DNA of 37,531 nucleotides from Anaerolineae bacterium. GTDB taxonomy: Bacteria > Chloroflexota > Anaerolineae > Anaerolineales > Villigracilaceae. The stretch lies in NCBI GenBank assembly GCA_003130845.1, contig QEXW01000107.1, forward strand, positions 1 through 37,531, read 5' to 3'. Below, piece by piece: positions 7,357 through 14,830 of this stretch (position 1 is its first letter; each line of letters opens with the position of its first letter). The notes beneath the pieces are model-generated. The model was not told the origin of the DNA and made no database searches. It saw only the letters and a list, made by a program, of their open reading frames with translations. Made by a program: the position numbers and the translations under genes.

Positions 7357-8490
7357 GTGAGCACCAAATGGCCTGAAAAATACATCATCGGACTGACCGG
7401 CAATATTGCGACAGGCAAAAGTGTGGTGCGCAAAATGCTGGAGCACTTGGGCGCATACGGCATAGATGCCGATGCGCTTTCACATCGTGCCATTGCTAAG
7501 GGCGCGCCTGGTTACCAGGCCGCTGTAGACGCTTTTGGGAAGTGGATTCTTTCACCGGATGGAGAGATTGACCGCCTGAAATTGGGACGGCTGGTATTTA
7601 GTGACACGGAAGCTATGGCGCGGTTGGAAGATATTATCCACCCCCTGGTTTCGCAGGCAATTGATGTGATGGTTAAGCGTGCTTCGCAGAAGGTGATTGT
7701 GATTGAAGCCATCAAATTACTCGAAAGCGAACTACGCAACGTATGTGATACCATCTGGGTTGTTAACGCCCCCGAAGAACTGCAAGTGCAACGCCTGATT
7801 GAAAAACGGGGTATGACCCGCGATGAGGCGCTGCAACGCATTCATTTCCAGAGCGCGCAACACCAAAAACTCGCTGCGGCGCATGTCGTCATTCACAACA
7901 CAGGCAGCTTTGAGCAAACCTGGCAAAATGTAGCCGCAGCCTGGAAAAAAATCAGTTCACACAGCGACACGCTGCAAGTTGCGGTTAAACCAGCCGATAG
8001 CGAATTTTCCGTTGTTCGTGGCCGCCCGCGTGATTCTGCTAGCATTGCCGATTTGGTAACGCGCCTGAGCGGTGGAACAAAAGCTATCTCTGCGGATGAT
8101 GTCATGGCTGCCTTCGGTGAAAAAGCTTTTCTGCTTTTGCAGTTAAACGGACAAAATGTCGGTGTGGCTGGCTGGCAGGTGGAAAATCTGGTAGCGCGCA
8201 CAACAGAATTCTTTATTGACCCATCTGTTCCATTAGAAGCAGGTCTCAAGACGCTGATTACTGAAGTGGAGCGCGCTTCGGGCGAGTTACAATGCGAGGC
8301 CTCGCTGCTGTTCCTGCCTCCGAATTTGGCTGCTTTACAGGGAACCTGGAAACAACTGGGCTATGAGCCGCGCACACCCCAATCGCTGGGTGTACAGGCC
8401 TGGAGTGATGCCGCGATTGAATCGGCACAACCCAATACTACGCTCTTCTTCAAACAGTTGCGACAAGACCGCGTCCTGCGTCCGATCTAA
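7357..8490 (+). CDS. coaE: Dephospho-CoA kinase with C-terminal acetyltransferase-like domain
   Basis: Residues 1-199 form a complete dephospho-CoA kinase, the last step of CoA synthesis: P-loop GLTGNIATGKS (12-22), IDADALSHR (36-44), and the RGMTRDEALQRI lid region. CoaE alone is about 200 residues; here the chain continues to 377. Residues 215-369 (VVRGRPRDSASIADLV..., then LLQLNGQNVGVAGWQV and LFLPPNLAALQGTWKQLGYEP) follow a GNAT-like order, but no clear acetyl-CoA pyrophosphate loop is seen, so this half may bind CoA rather than transfer acetyl groups. The GTG start at 7357 has AAGGAG (7345-7350) 6 bases upstream. The function of the extension is unknown. Confidence 0.9.
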   Translation: MSTKWPEKYIIGLTGNIATGKSVVRKMLEHLGAYGIDADALSHRAIAKGAPGYQAAVDAFGKWILSPDGEIDRLKLGRLVFSDTEAMARLEDIIHPLVSQAIDVMVKRASQKVIVIEAIKLLESELRNVCDTIWVVNAPEELQVQRLIEKRGMTRDEALQRIHFQSAQHQKLAAAHVVIHNTGSFEQTWQNVAAAWKKISSHSDTLQVAVKPADSEFSVVRGRPRDSASIADLVTRLSGGTKAISADDVMAAFGEKAFLLLQLNGQNVGVAGWQVENLVARTTEFFIDPSVPLEAGLKTLITEVERASGELQCEASLLFLPPNLAALQGTWKQLGYEPRTPQSLGVQAWSDAAIESAQPNTTLFFKQLRQDRVLRPI

Positions 8491-8507
8491 TGCAGGCCGC
8501 CTAAAGA

Positions 8508-8567
8508 GGTAACCAGGGACCCGGTAAGCAGGTGCGCCCCCTGTTTACCTGCTATTGACTGGTTATC
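8508..8567 (+). promoter_or_regulatory. Nested hairpin in the cdaA leader
   Basis: An inner 10-bp stem (8523-8532 with 8540-8549, one G-T pair, 7-base loop) is enclosed by an outer 9-bp stem (GGTAACCAG 8508-8516 with CTGGTTATC 8559-8567, one G-T pair). The outer stem ends exactly where the GTG start codon begins. The only purine-rich SD-like stretch (AAAGAGGT, 8503-8510) lies at the foot of the outer stem and is brought near the start by folding. No T run follows, so it is not a terminator. Confidence 0.45.
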
Positions 8568-9428
8568 GTGACAGATTTTCTCAACGATCTCTTCTTTATT
8601 TTTCAACGCCTGAATTGGCTGAGCGTCATTGACATTCTGTTGGTGGCGCTGGTCTTTTTTTTCCTGCTATACCTGGTGCGAGATACCCAGGCAATGGTCT
8701 TGTTGCGTGGGGCGCTTTTTTTGGTGGTGTTGCTGGCCTTGCTGACCGGCTTGATAGAACTACCAGCTTTTTCCTGGTTGGTGCGCACCACCCTGCCAGC
8801 GTTGTTGCTGGCCATTCCTGTCATTTTTGCCCCGGAGATTCGGCGCGGCCTAGAGCGCATCGGGCGCGCCGGCACCTACATCCCCGGCCAATCCGAACGA
8901 GAAGGTCGTGAAATACAAGCAGCCATTCAGGCCATCGTCAGTGCTTGTGCGCGGCTTTCTGCCCGGCAACACGGGGCCTTGATTGTCTTACAGCGGCTAG
9001 ATACCTTAGAAGAATACGCTGATACCGGCGTGCAATTGCATGCTCGTCTCACGCCAGAACTGCTGTTACAGATATTCTATCCGAACACCCCTCTCCATGA
9101 TGGGGCTGTAATTGTGCAGCGTGCCAAAATCGTTGCCGCAGCCTGCGTTATGCCCCTCTCGGCCAGCGGCATTCTGGCGCGTTCACCAGAACGGCAGATG
9201 GGGTTACGCCATCGAGCAGCCCTGGGTATTTCTGAAGTTTCGGATGCCATAGCGGTGGTGGTTTCTGAAGAAACTGGCTCGATTTCGATTGCACATGCCG
9301 GACGCATGATTCGACGTCTTGACCCGGAACGCTTGGAGAATATCCTGACCGCTTTTTATCGCCCTGAGCAAAAACGCCGAGGCTTCTTCCAACGGCACTT
9401 CCCCTACTTGTTCCGCACGGAAGAATGA
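8568..9428 (+). CDS. cdaA: Diadenylate cyclase CdaA
   Basis: CdaA makes cyclic di-AMP from two ATP at the membrane; c-di-AMP controls potassium and osmotic balance and cell-wall homeostasis. Three transmembrane segments lie at about residues 18-37, 42-62 and 68-88, followed by the DAC (DisA_N) domain. The catalytic motifs are intact: PLHDGA (175-180) and MGLRHRAALGISE (211-223), followed by VVSEETGSIS (231-240). The length of 286 residues is normal for the CdaA class. cdaR follows 12 bases later, the usual arrangement; the glmM often found third is replaced by der. The GTG start has no adjacent Shine-Dalgarno sequence but directly abuts a predicted nested hairpin. Confidence 0.95.
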   Translation: MTDFLNDLFFIFQRLNWLSVIDILLVALVFFFLLYLVRDTQAMVLLRGALFLVVLLALLTGLIELPAFSWLVRTTLPALLLAIPVIFAPEIRRGLERIGRAGTYIPGQSEREGREIQAAIQAIVSACARLSARQHGALIVLQRLDTLEEYADTGVQLHARLTPELLLQIFYPNTPLHDGAVIVQRAKIVAAACVMPLSASGILARSPERQMGLRHRAALGISEVSDAIAVVVSEETGSISIAHAGRMIRRLDPERLENILTAFYRPEQKRRGFFQRHFPYLFRTEE

Positions 9429-9440
9429 GCCTGAGCGTCA

Positions 9441-10703
9441 ATGAAAGTCGAGCGTATGCTTAATTGGTTTATCAATAACCTGAAAACCTTTTTGCTGGCC
9501 TGCATTATGGCGCTGACCGTTTGGGTTTCGGCGGTTACGACGGCTGACCCCGATGAAGTGCGGGCTTACCCACGCGCTATTCCACTCGAAGTGCTAGGAC
9601 AAGACCCGCGCCTGGTGATTGTCGGCAACATTCCAGAACGTGTCAATCTAACGTTACGCGCTCCTCGGTCGGTTTGGGAGCGAATAACTGCGACCGAAGG
9701 ACAAGTCCGCGCCTTGCTTGACCTTTCCGGATTAGAAGCTGGCCAGCATCGCCTACAAGTGCAAATACAGGTGGCGGTGCAGCCTGTGCGTGTGGTCTCG
9801 GTGACCCCTCAAGTGCTGGATGTCAGCTTAGAGTTGCTCGCGACAAAAACTCTGCCGATTCAACTCTCGCTGCGCGGTGAACCGGCGATTGGCTACGAAG
9901 CAGGGGCAGCGCGTATTGTGCCAACGGAAGTAACGCTGGTTGGACCGCAATCTCGCGTACAACAAGTGACCAGCGTCCGCTCTGATTTGAGCATTGCCGG
10001 TGTCCGTCAGGATGTACAAACCACTTTGGTTTTGCGTTTGCTCGATGCCAATGGACTCGTAGTGAATGGCGTTACTGTTAAACCAGAAACGGTTCAGGTC
10101 TTTATCCCGATTACGCAACAAGGTGGATATCGCGATATTGCCGTTAAGGTGAATGTGCGCGGTCAGGTCGCGCCTGGTTACCGTTTGACTACCATTTCGG
10201 TCTTCCCGCCTGTGCTGACGGTCTACTCTTCTAACCCCGAATTGGTTAAAAACTTGCCTGGCTACATCGAAACGGAACCACTCAACCTGAACGGCGCTTC
10301 ACAAGATATTGATACGCGTGTGGCACTGGTTTTACCTGATGGCGTTAGTATTGTGGGTGAACAGACCGTGCAAGTGCTGATTGGCGTAGATGCCATTGAA
10401 GGCAGCTTAAGCTTGAATGACGTGGTCATCAACATCGTCGGCTTACCGCCGGACCTAGAGGCCGTTATCTCCCCGGAACGGCTAGATGTGATTTTGACTG
10501 GCCCTCTGCCGCTGCTGGATAAATTGACCACCAACGATGTGCGTTTTTTTGTAGATTTGACCGGCCTGACGATTGGTACCCACCAAGTCGTGCCACAGGC
10601 ACAAATCTTCATCGCCGATATTCAAGTACAATCGTTTAACCCCGGCACCGTCGAGGTGGTGATCCGTCCTGCCAATACCCCCACGCCTGCTCCCTCACCC
10701 TAA
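9441..10703 (+). CDS. cdaR: YbbR-domain protein, CdaA regulator
   Basis: This 420-residue protein has one N-terminal membrane anchor (residues 8-33, FINNLKTFLLACIMALTVWVSA) and then four extracytoplasmic YbbR-type beta domains at about 45-130, 135-220, 230-305 and 310-405, each beginning with a strand and a proline/glycine-rich turn such as LPIQLSLRGEPAIGYEAG. The tail is Pro/Thr-rich. Known CdaR proteins bind and modulate the diadenylate cyclase at the membrane. The gene starts 12 bases after cdaA and is probably translationally coupled, as it has no Shine-Dalgarno sequence of its own. The symbol is assigned from the operon and domain pattern. Confidence 0.88.
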   Translation: MKVERMLNWFINNLKTFLLACIMALTVWVSAVTTADPDEVRAYPRAIPLEVLGQDPRLVIVGNIPERVNLTLRAPRSVWERITATEGQVRALLDLSGLEAGQHRLQVQIQVAVQPVRVVSVTPQVLDVSLELLATKTLPIQLSLRGEPAIGYEAGAARIVPTEVTLVGPQSRVQQVTSVRSDLSIAGVRQDVQTTLVLRLLDANGLVVNGVTVKPETVQVFIPITQQGGYRDIAVKVNVRGQVAPGYRLTTISVFPPVLTVYSSNPELVKNLPGYIETEPLNLNGASQDIDTRVALVLPDGVSIVGEQTVQVLIGVDAIEGSLSLNDVVINIVGLPPDLEAVISPERLDVILTGPLPLLDKLTTNDVRFFVDLTGLTIGTHQVVPQAQIFIADIQVQSFNPGTVEVVIRPANTPTPAPSP

Positions 10704-10722
10704 ATATAAACCAAGTTTCGGC

Positions 10723-10744
10723 CAACCCACCGCTGGGTTGCTTT
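10723..10744 (+). terminator. Hairpin between cdaR and der
   Basis: CAACCCA (10723-10729) pairs with TGGGTTG (10734-10740) across a 4-base loop and is followed by CTTT. The short T run suggests a partial terminator or attenuator before der. Confidence 0.5.
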
Positions 10745-10779
10745 AGCCAGATGAAAATTGTTCAAAGAGACGAGAACTC

Positions 10780-12147
10780 ATGTCAAAACCTGTTGTTGCC
10801 TTGGTTGGACGCCCGAATGTGGGTAAAAGCACACTGTTTAATCGCCTGGCCGGCGAGCGCCTGGCGATTGTAGATGATACCCCCGGCACCACGCGTGACC
10901 GGATTTTTGCCGATTCCGAATGGAACGGCATACCGTTTACGATTGTAGATACGGGTGGTATTGACCCTACGCACGGAGGACGCACACCGCTTTCGGTTGG
11001 CTCGGCGGAATTTATCGAACAGATTCGTGCCCAAGCGCAGGTCGCTATTCGCGATGCGGATGTGGTTTTAATGTTGGTAGATGGCGAGACCGGCCCAACC
11101 CCTGCCGACCAAGAAGTGGCCAATATTTTGCGGCGTCATCAAAAACTGTTGGATGGCAAACCCATCCCACCGGTTTTTTTGGTCGTCAATAAATGTGAAA
11201 GTGCCCGTACACGTCAAAACGCGACAGCCTTCTACGAGCTAGGGTTGGGCGACCCTTACCCTGTCTCGGCCATTCATGGCACCGATGTCGGTGACCTGCT
11301 CGATGAGGTCGTCAAAGCCTTTCCTGCCCCTGGTGACCAAGCGGAGGATGAATCGGTCAAAATTGCGATTGTAGGAAAACCAAACGCGGGGAAATCTAGC
11401 CTGCTCAACCGTTTGGTAGGCGAAGAGCGTGCCATCGTCAGCCCGATTGCCGGTACAACCCGTGATGCAATTGACACCAAAATCGAATTTCAGGGCATCC
11501 CGATTACGCTCATTGACACCGCCGGCATTCGGCGGCGCGGAAAAATTGAACCAGGCGTGGAGCGATACAGCGTTTTACGTTCTTTCAAAGCCATTGAACG
11601 CGCCGATGTCGTTTTGTTGATGATTGACGCCCTGGAAGGAATCACCGCGCAAGATGCGCACATCGCAGGGTATATCTTGGAAGAATGGAAAAGTTGTGTG
11701 GTGCTGGTGAATAAGTGGGATGCGCTCAAAAAAGATACGTACACTATGGAAGCATACACGCAGATTGTGCGCCGTGAACTTAATTTTATGGATTACGTCC
11801 CCCTCTTGTTTATTTCTGCCAAAACCGGCCAGCGTGTAGACCAGGTTTTGCCGCTTGCCTTGCGCGTGCAGGAAGAGCGTTTGGCACGCTTGAGCACCTC
11901 CAAAATTAACGATATTCTGCAAAGTGCTGTGGATTATCAGCCCCCGCCCTCACATGCCGGGCGGCAACTCAAGATTTACTACGGTACCCAAGTGCGTTCC
12001 GACCCGCCGACCTTCGTCTTGTTCGTCAACGACCCGGCGCTGCTACATTTCTCATACATGCGTTATCTTGAAAATCGCATCCGTGCTGAATATGGCTTCT
12101 TAGGCACTCCCATCAAATTGGCGGCCAAAGGACACCGTGAAAAATAA
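10780..12147 (+). CDS. der: Ribosome biogenesis GTPase Der (EngA)
   Basis: Der is an essential double GTPase that acts in 50S subunit assembly. Both G domains are complete: the first has GRPNVGKST, DTPGTTRD, DTGG and NKCE, and the second has GKPNAGKSS, GTTRDAID, DTAG and NKWD. A C-terminal KH-like domain (about residues 350-440) ends with GTPIKLAAKGHREK, and 455 residues is the usual length. It starts 76 bases after cdaR, beyond a weak hairpin. Its end overlaps the next gene by 11 bases. No truncation or missing motif is seen. Confidence 0.97.
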   Translation: MSKPVVALVGRPNVGKSTLFNRLAGERLAIVDDTPGTTRDRIFADSEWNGIPFTIVDTGGIDPTHGGRTPLSVGSAEFIEQIRAQAQVAIRDADVVLMLVDGETGPTPADQEVANILRRHQKLLDGKPIPPVFLVVNKCESARTRQNATAFYELGLGDPYPVSAIHGTDVGDLLDEVVKAFPAPGDQAEDESVKIAIVGKPNAGKSSLLNRLVGEERAIVSPIAGTTRDAIDTKIEFQGIPITLIDTAGIRRRGKIEPGVERYSVLRSFKAIERADVVLLMIDALEGITAQDAHIAGYILEEWKSCVVLVNKWDALKKDTYTMEAYTQIVRRELNFMDYVPLLFISAKTGQRVDQVLPLALRVQEERLARLSTSKINDILQSAVDYQPPPSHAGRQLKIYYGTQVRSDPPTFVLFVNDPALLHFSYMRYLENRIRAEYGFLGTPIKLAAKGHREK

Positions 12148-12745
12148 CCGATACGTTGAAACCAAGCCGGAGCCACGTTATCACATGCTAGACCTGCGCC
12201 GCCTGATGTTTTTCTTTGCTTATCTACACCGTCCACCTTGGGATAGCGGCCTGACACCGCCGGAGTTGTTGGCTTTTCTGCAGGAGCGTGCGCCCGGCCG
12301 CGCCCTGGACTTGGGCTGTGGCACCGGCACAAATGCTATCACCCTGGCTTTGCGGGGCTGGCAAGTGACGGGGGTGGATTTTATTCCATCGGCCATTTGG
12401 CAAGCGCGCCGCAAAGCACGCCAGGCAGGCGTAAATGTTCAGTTTTTGATAGAAGATGTGGTGCGCCTGGAGCGTTTGCGCGACCCTTACGATTTGATTC
12501 TCGATATAGGTTGTTTTCATAGCCTGTCTGAAGATGGAAAACAGCGGTATCTTGAGCAAGCCAACCGCCTGCTCGTGCCGGGCGGAACCTGGTTTTTATA
12601 TGCGTTTCTGAGCGAAGGGACATCCCCTGGTATTTCCCCCACCGATATAGAGAGAATGCAGCGTGCGTTTCATTTGATTTCGCGCATAGAGGGTGTGGAC
12701 CATCATAAGCGTCTCTCGGCTTATTTCATTTTGCAAAAAAACTGA
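12137..12745 (+). CDS. Class I SAM-dependent methyltransferase
   Basis: This 202-residue protein has the Rossmann methyltransferase core. Motif I is ALDLGCGTGTNAI, motif II ends in VTGVDFIPSAI, motif III is VQFLIEDVVRLE, and the motif IV region is YDLILDIGCFHSL, followed by ANRLLVPGGTWFLYAF. The GCFHSL segment resembles the thiopurine/tellurite-resistance-like branch, but the substrate cannot be told. The GTG start at 12137 overlaps the end of der by 11 bases, so the two are translationally coupled. The next gene starts 3 bases after its stop. A role in modifying ribosome or tRNA is possible from the context only. Confidence 0.85.
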   Translation: MKNNRYVETKPEPRYHMLDLRRLMFFFAYLHRPPWDSGLTPPELLAFLQERAPGRALDLGCGTGTNAITLALRGWQVTGVDFIPSAIWQARRKARQAGVNVQFLIEDVVRLERLRDPYDLILDIGCFHSLSEDGKQRYLEQANRLLVPGGTWFLYAFLSEGTSPGISPTDIERMQRAFHLISRIEGVDHHKRLSAYFILQKN

Positions 12746-12748
12746 ACT

Positions 12749-13660
12749 ATGCGGGTCCTGTTTTTGTTTTTAGATGGAATTGGGCTGGGGGTAGATGACC
12801 CCCAGCGGAATCCTTTCGTACGCGCGGATTTGCCCCATCTCACCGCCTTGCTCGATGGGCGGCGCTTGATTGCCAAAGCCGCGCCTTTTTCGAATGACCG
12901 CGCGACCCTTTTGGCTTTAGATGCCTGCTTGGGTGTTGGTGGTCTCCCACAATCGGCCACCGGGCAAGCGGTTTTGCTCACCGGGCGCAATGTTCCGGCG
13001 GAAATTGGGTATCACTATGGCCCCAAACCCGATGCGGCGACCGCGGCTACCTTGGCCGAGGGTGGGATTTTCGGAGTATTAACACAGGCGGGAAAGCGCG
13101 CGGCATTTCTCAACGCCTATCCGGCTGGTTACTTTCACAGCGTTCGCTCTGGCAAGCGCTTATATTCCTCGATCCCGCTCGCAGTGACCAGAGCAGGTTT
13201 GTCTTTGCGCAGTCGAGAGGACTTGCTGAACGGTCGGGCTATCAGTGCCGATTTGACCGGTCACGGTTGGCATGAGCGCTTGGGACATCCTGAAATTGCC
13301 TTGCTCTCGCCGGAAGAGGCTGGTCGTCGCCTGGCGGATTTAGCCGCGCAAGTAGATTTTTCCTTCTTTGAGTATTGGCTGACCGATTACGCCGGTCATC
13401 GCCAGGAAATGGAAGCAGCCGTGCGCTTGTTGGAGCAATTCGATGCCACGTTGGGAGGACTGCTGGCGGCCTGGGATGCTGAAAATGATTTGCTTCTTCT
13501 GACATCGGACCACGGCAATTTGGAAGACCTTTCTACCCGTCGCCACACGACCAATCCTGTCCCTTTGCTGTTGGTGGGAAATGTGCGCGCACGCCAAGCC
13601 TTTGAAAGGGTGACGGATTTAACAGGCGTGGCACCGCACCTGTTGGCCTTACTCTCTTAG
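12749..13660 (+). CDS. Alkaline-phosphatase-superfamily metalloenzyme, phosphomutase-like
   Basis: This 303-residue protein has the metal-binding layout of the iPGM/phosphopentomutase/alkaline phosphatase superfamily: DGIGLGVDDP at the N-terminus, the putative nucleophile region QSATGQAVLLTGRN, DYAGH at about residue 213, LLLTSDHGN and the final RRHTTNPVP. The length is short for a true phosphoglycerate mutase (about 500), and there is no room for the inserted transferase domain. It is therefore better called a metalloenzyme-domain phosphatase or mutase of unknown substrate. It is the third gene of the der operon, 3 bases after the methyltransferase. Confidence 0.8.
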   Translation: MRVLFLFLDGIGLGVDDPQRNPFVRADLPHLTALLDGRRLIAKAAPFSNDRATLLALDACLGVGGLPQSATGQAVLLTGRNVPAEIGYHYGPKPDAATAATLAEGGIFGVLTQAGKRAAFLNAYPAGYFHSVRSGKRLYSSIPLAVTRAGLSLRSREDLLNGRAISADLTGHGWHERLGHPEIALLSPEEAGRRLADLAAQVDFSFFEYWLTDYAGHRQEMEAAVRLLEQFDATLGGLLAAWDAENDLLLLTSDHGNLEDLSTRRHTTNPVPLLLVGNVRARQAFERVTDLTGVAPHLLALLS

Positions 13661-13689
13661 ACGGCATAGTGATAGCCGTGTGCAAACTC

Positions 13690-13744
13690 TTTTACCGAAA
13701 GTTAACCCTTTTGTAAGCGGACGTTAACTTTGATGCATTAACGT
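13690..13744 (+). promoter_or_regulatory. Candidate PHO box: 11-nt periodic repeats upstream of CHAD-ppk1
   Basis: Five successive 11-base units start at 13690, 13701, 13712, 13723 and 13734. Units 2 and 4 begin with GTTAAC; units 1 (TTTTACC) and 3 (TGTAAGC) match GTTAACC at 5 and 4 of 7 positions; the last contains a shifted ATTAAC. Direct repeats of 7 conserved plus 4 loose bases are the hallmark of PhoB/PhoP binding sites. The downstream genes act on polyphosphate, which supports phosphate control. Confidence 0.45.
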
Positions 13745-13762
13745 ACCATTGCTGCCGGCTTA

Positions 13763-13790
13763 TTGTTTTTGGGTAATTTTCATGTAAACT
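13763..13790 (+). promoter_or_regulatory. Candidate promoter of the CHAD gene
   Basis: TTGTTT (13763-13768) and TAAACT (13785-13790) with a 16-base spacer, 19 bases before the start codon, with AAAAGGA as ribosome-binding site between. Confidence 0.5.
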
Positions 13791-13808
13791 AAATAAAAGG
13801 ATGGCTGT

Positions 13809-14648
13809 ATGGATGCGCGAGAATTGCTTCTGAGAGCGATTCAAACTCGCTGGGAAAACTACCGCGAGCAAATTAAACTCTGCCGCCGCGAGTTTTCCGA
13901 AGAAGCAGTTCACGACTTGCGGGTTGCTGCGCGTCGTTTGCTTGCGCTGGTAGATTTAATTCGCTTAATTCAACCGCATCCGCGCTTACAGAAAATCCGC
14001 AAATCACTCAAAGGACAACTAGACGAGTTTGATGACCTGCGCGACACACAAGTGATGCTGGCCGAAATTTCCGAAACAATCCAAACCTTGCCCGAACTCA
14101 AACCTTTTCAGCAAACTTTGCAAAGGCGCGAGCGCCGTTTGTTGCGCGAGGCCGAAGAAATCATTGAAGACATCAAACCAGCCGGCATCGCCCGCCGTCT
14201 CGAAAAAACACGCGCCGATTTGGAGCGGATTTCTACGGATAGCTCATTTGACGAGCTCGTGTTGCACGCCGTAGATGAAACGTATGCCATTGTCCTGCAA
14301 CGCTATGGATGGATTGACCCAGCACAACCGGCTACCATTCATCGCACACGCATTGCCTTCAAGCGCTTTCGCTACATGCTCGAAATCATCCACCCACTTG
14401 TTCCTGACTTTCCGCAGGAAAACTTCAAACGAATGCACGATTATCAGACCGCCATGGGCGAAATTCAGGATGCCGAAGTTTTTCTGTTTATGCTCGAAGA
14501 AGTCGAATGGGAAACATCTCCCGCCATACGCCTTCATTACGAACAACGTCACGCAGATTTAATCAAAACGTTCATGGAGAGAAAAAATCAAATCGAAACG
14601 TTTTGGCGCGCCTCGCCCGAACAGCCGTTTCCCTGGAAAACAGACTAA
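13809..14648 (+). CDS. CHAD domain protein, predicted polyphosphate-binding
   Basis: This 279-residue protein is almost entirely a CHAD domain, a bundle of helices rich in conserved His, Arg and Lys that binds inorganic polyphosphate. The two repeat signatures are AVHDLRVAARRLLALVDLI near the N-terminus and IHRTRIAFKRFRYMLEII in the second half. No CYTH phosphatase domain is attached. It lies directly upstream of ppk1, and the pairing supports a shared role in polyphosphate storage or granule organisation. The ATG at 13809 has AAAAGGA upstream. PHO-box-like repeats precede the gene. Confidence 0.9.
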   Translation: MDARELLLRAIQTRWENYREQIKLCRREFSEEAVHDLRVAARRLLALVDLIRLIQPHPRLQKIRKSLKGQLDEFDDLRDTQVMLAEISETIQTLPELKPFQQTLQRRERRLLREAEEIIEDIKPAGIARRLEKTRADLERISTDSSFDELVLHAVDETYAIVLQRYGWIDPAQPATIHRTRIAFKRFRYMLEIIHPLVPDFPQENFKRMHDYQTAMGEIQDAEVFLFMLEEVEWETSPAIRLHYEQRHADLIKTFMERKNQIETFWRASPEQPFPWKTD

Positions 14649-14830
14649 AAACTCAGTTCACTCTGACGCGCGCAAAAGCCCGCCACACCATACACACCGA
14701 ACGCTTTCTCCCTGTCCAGAGATTGGGGCGCGGCTAGCCGGCGGGCAGAGCGATGTCAGTCACATCGGCATACCAGGATTTCACCTAAACAGGAAAAACC
14801 TACTTCATCCCAACTCACATCCTCACTCTT
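14649..14830 (+). other. Spacer between the CHAD gene and ppk1
   Basis: No gene is seen in these 182 bases. The spacer holds the short palindrome CGGCTAGCCG (14731-14740) and a 6-bp hairpin, CGATGT/ACATCG (14751-14756 with 14762-14767). No convincing promoter or Shine-Dalgarno sequence for ppk1 was found; the bases before its ATG are C/T-rich. Confidence 0.4.

Noticed and set aside
8491-8567. c-di-AMP (ydaO-type) riboswitch upstream of cdaA
   Set aside because: The leader is only 77 bases and lacks the two-domain pseudo-symmetric fold of that class; only a nested hairpin can be supported.
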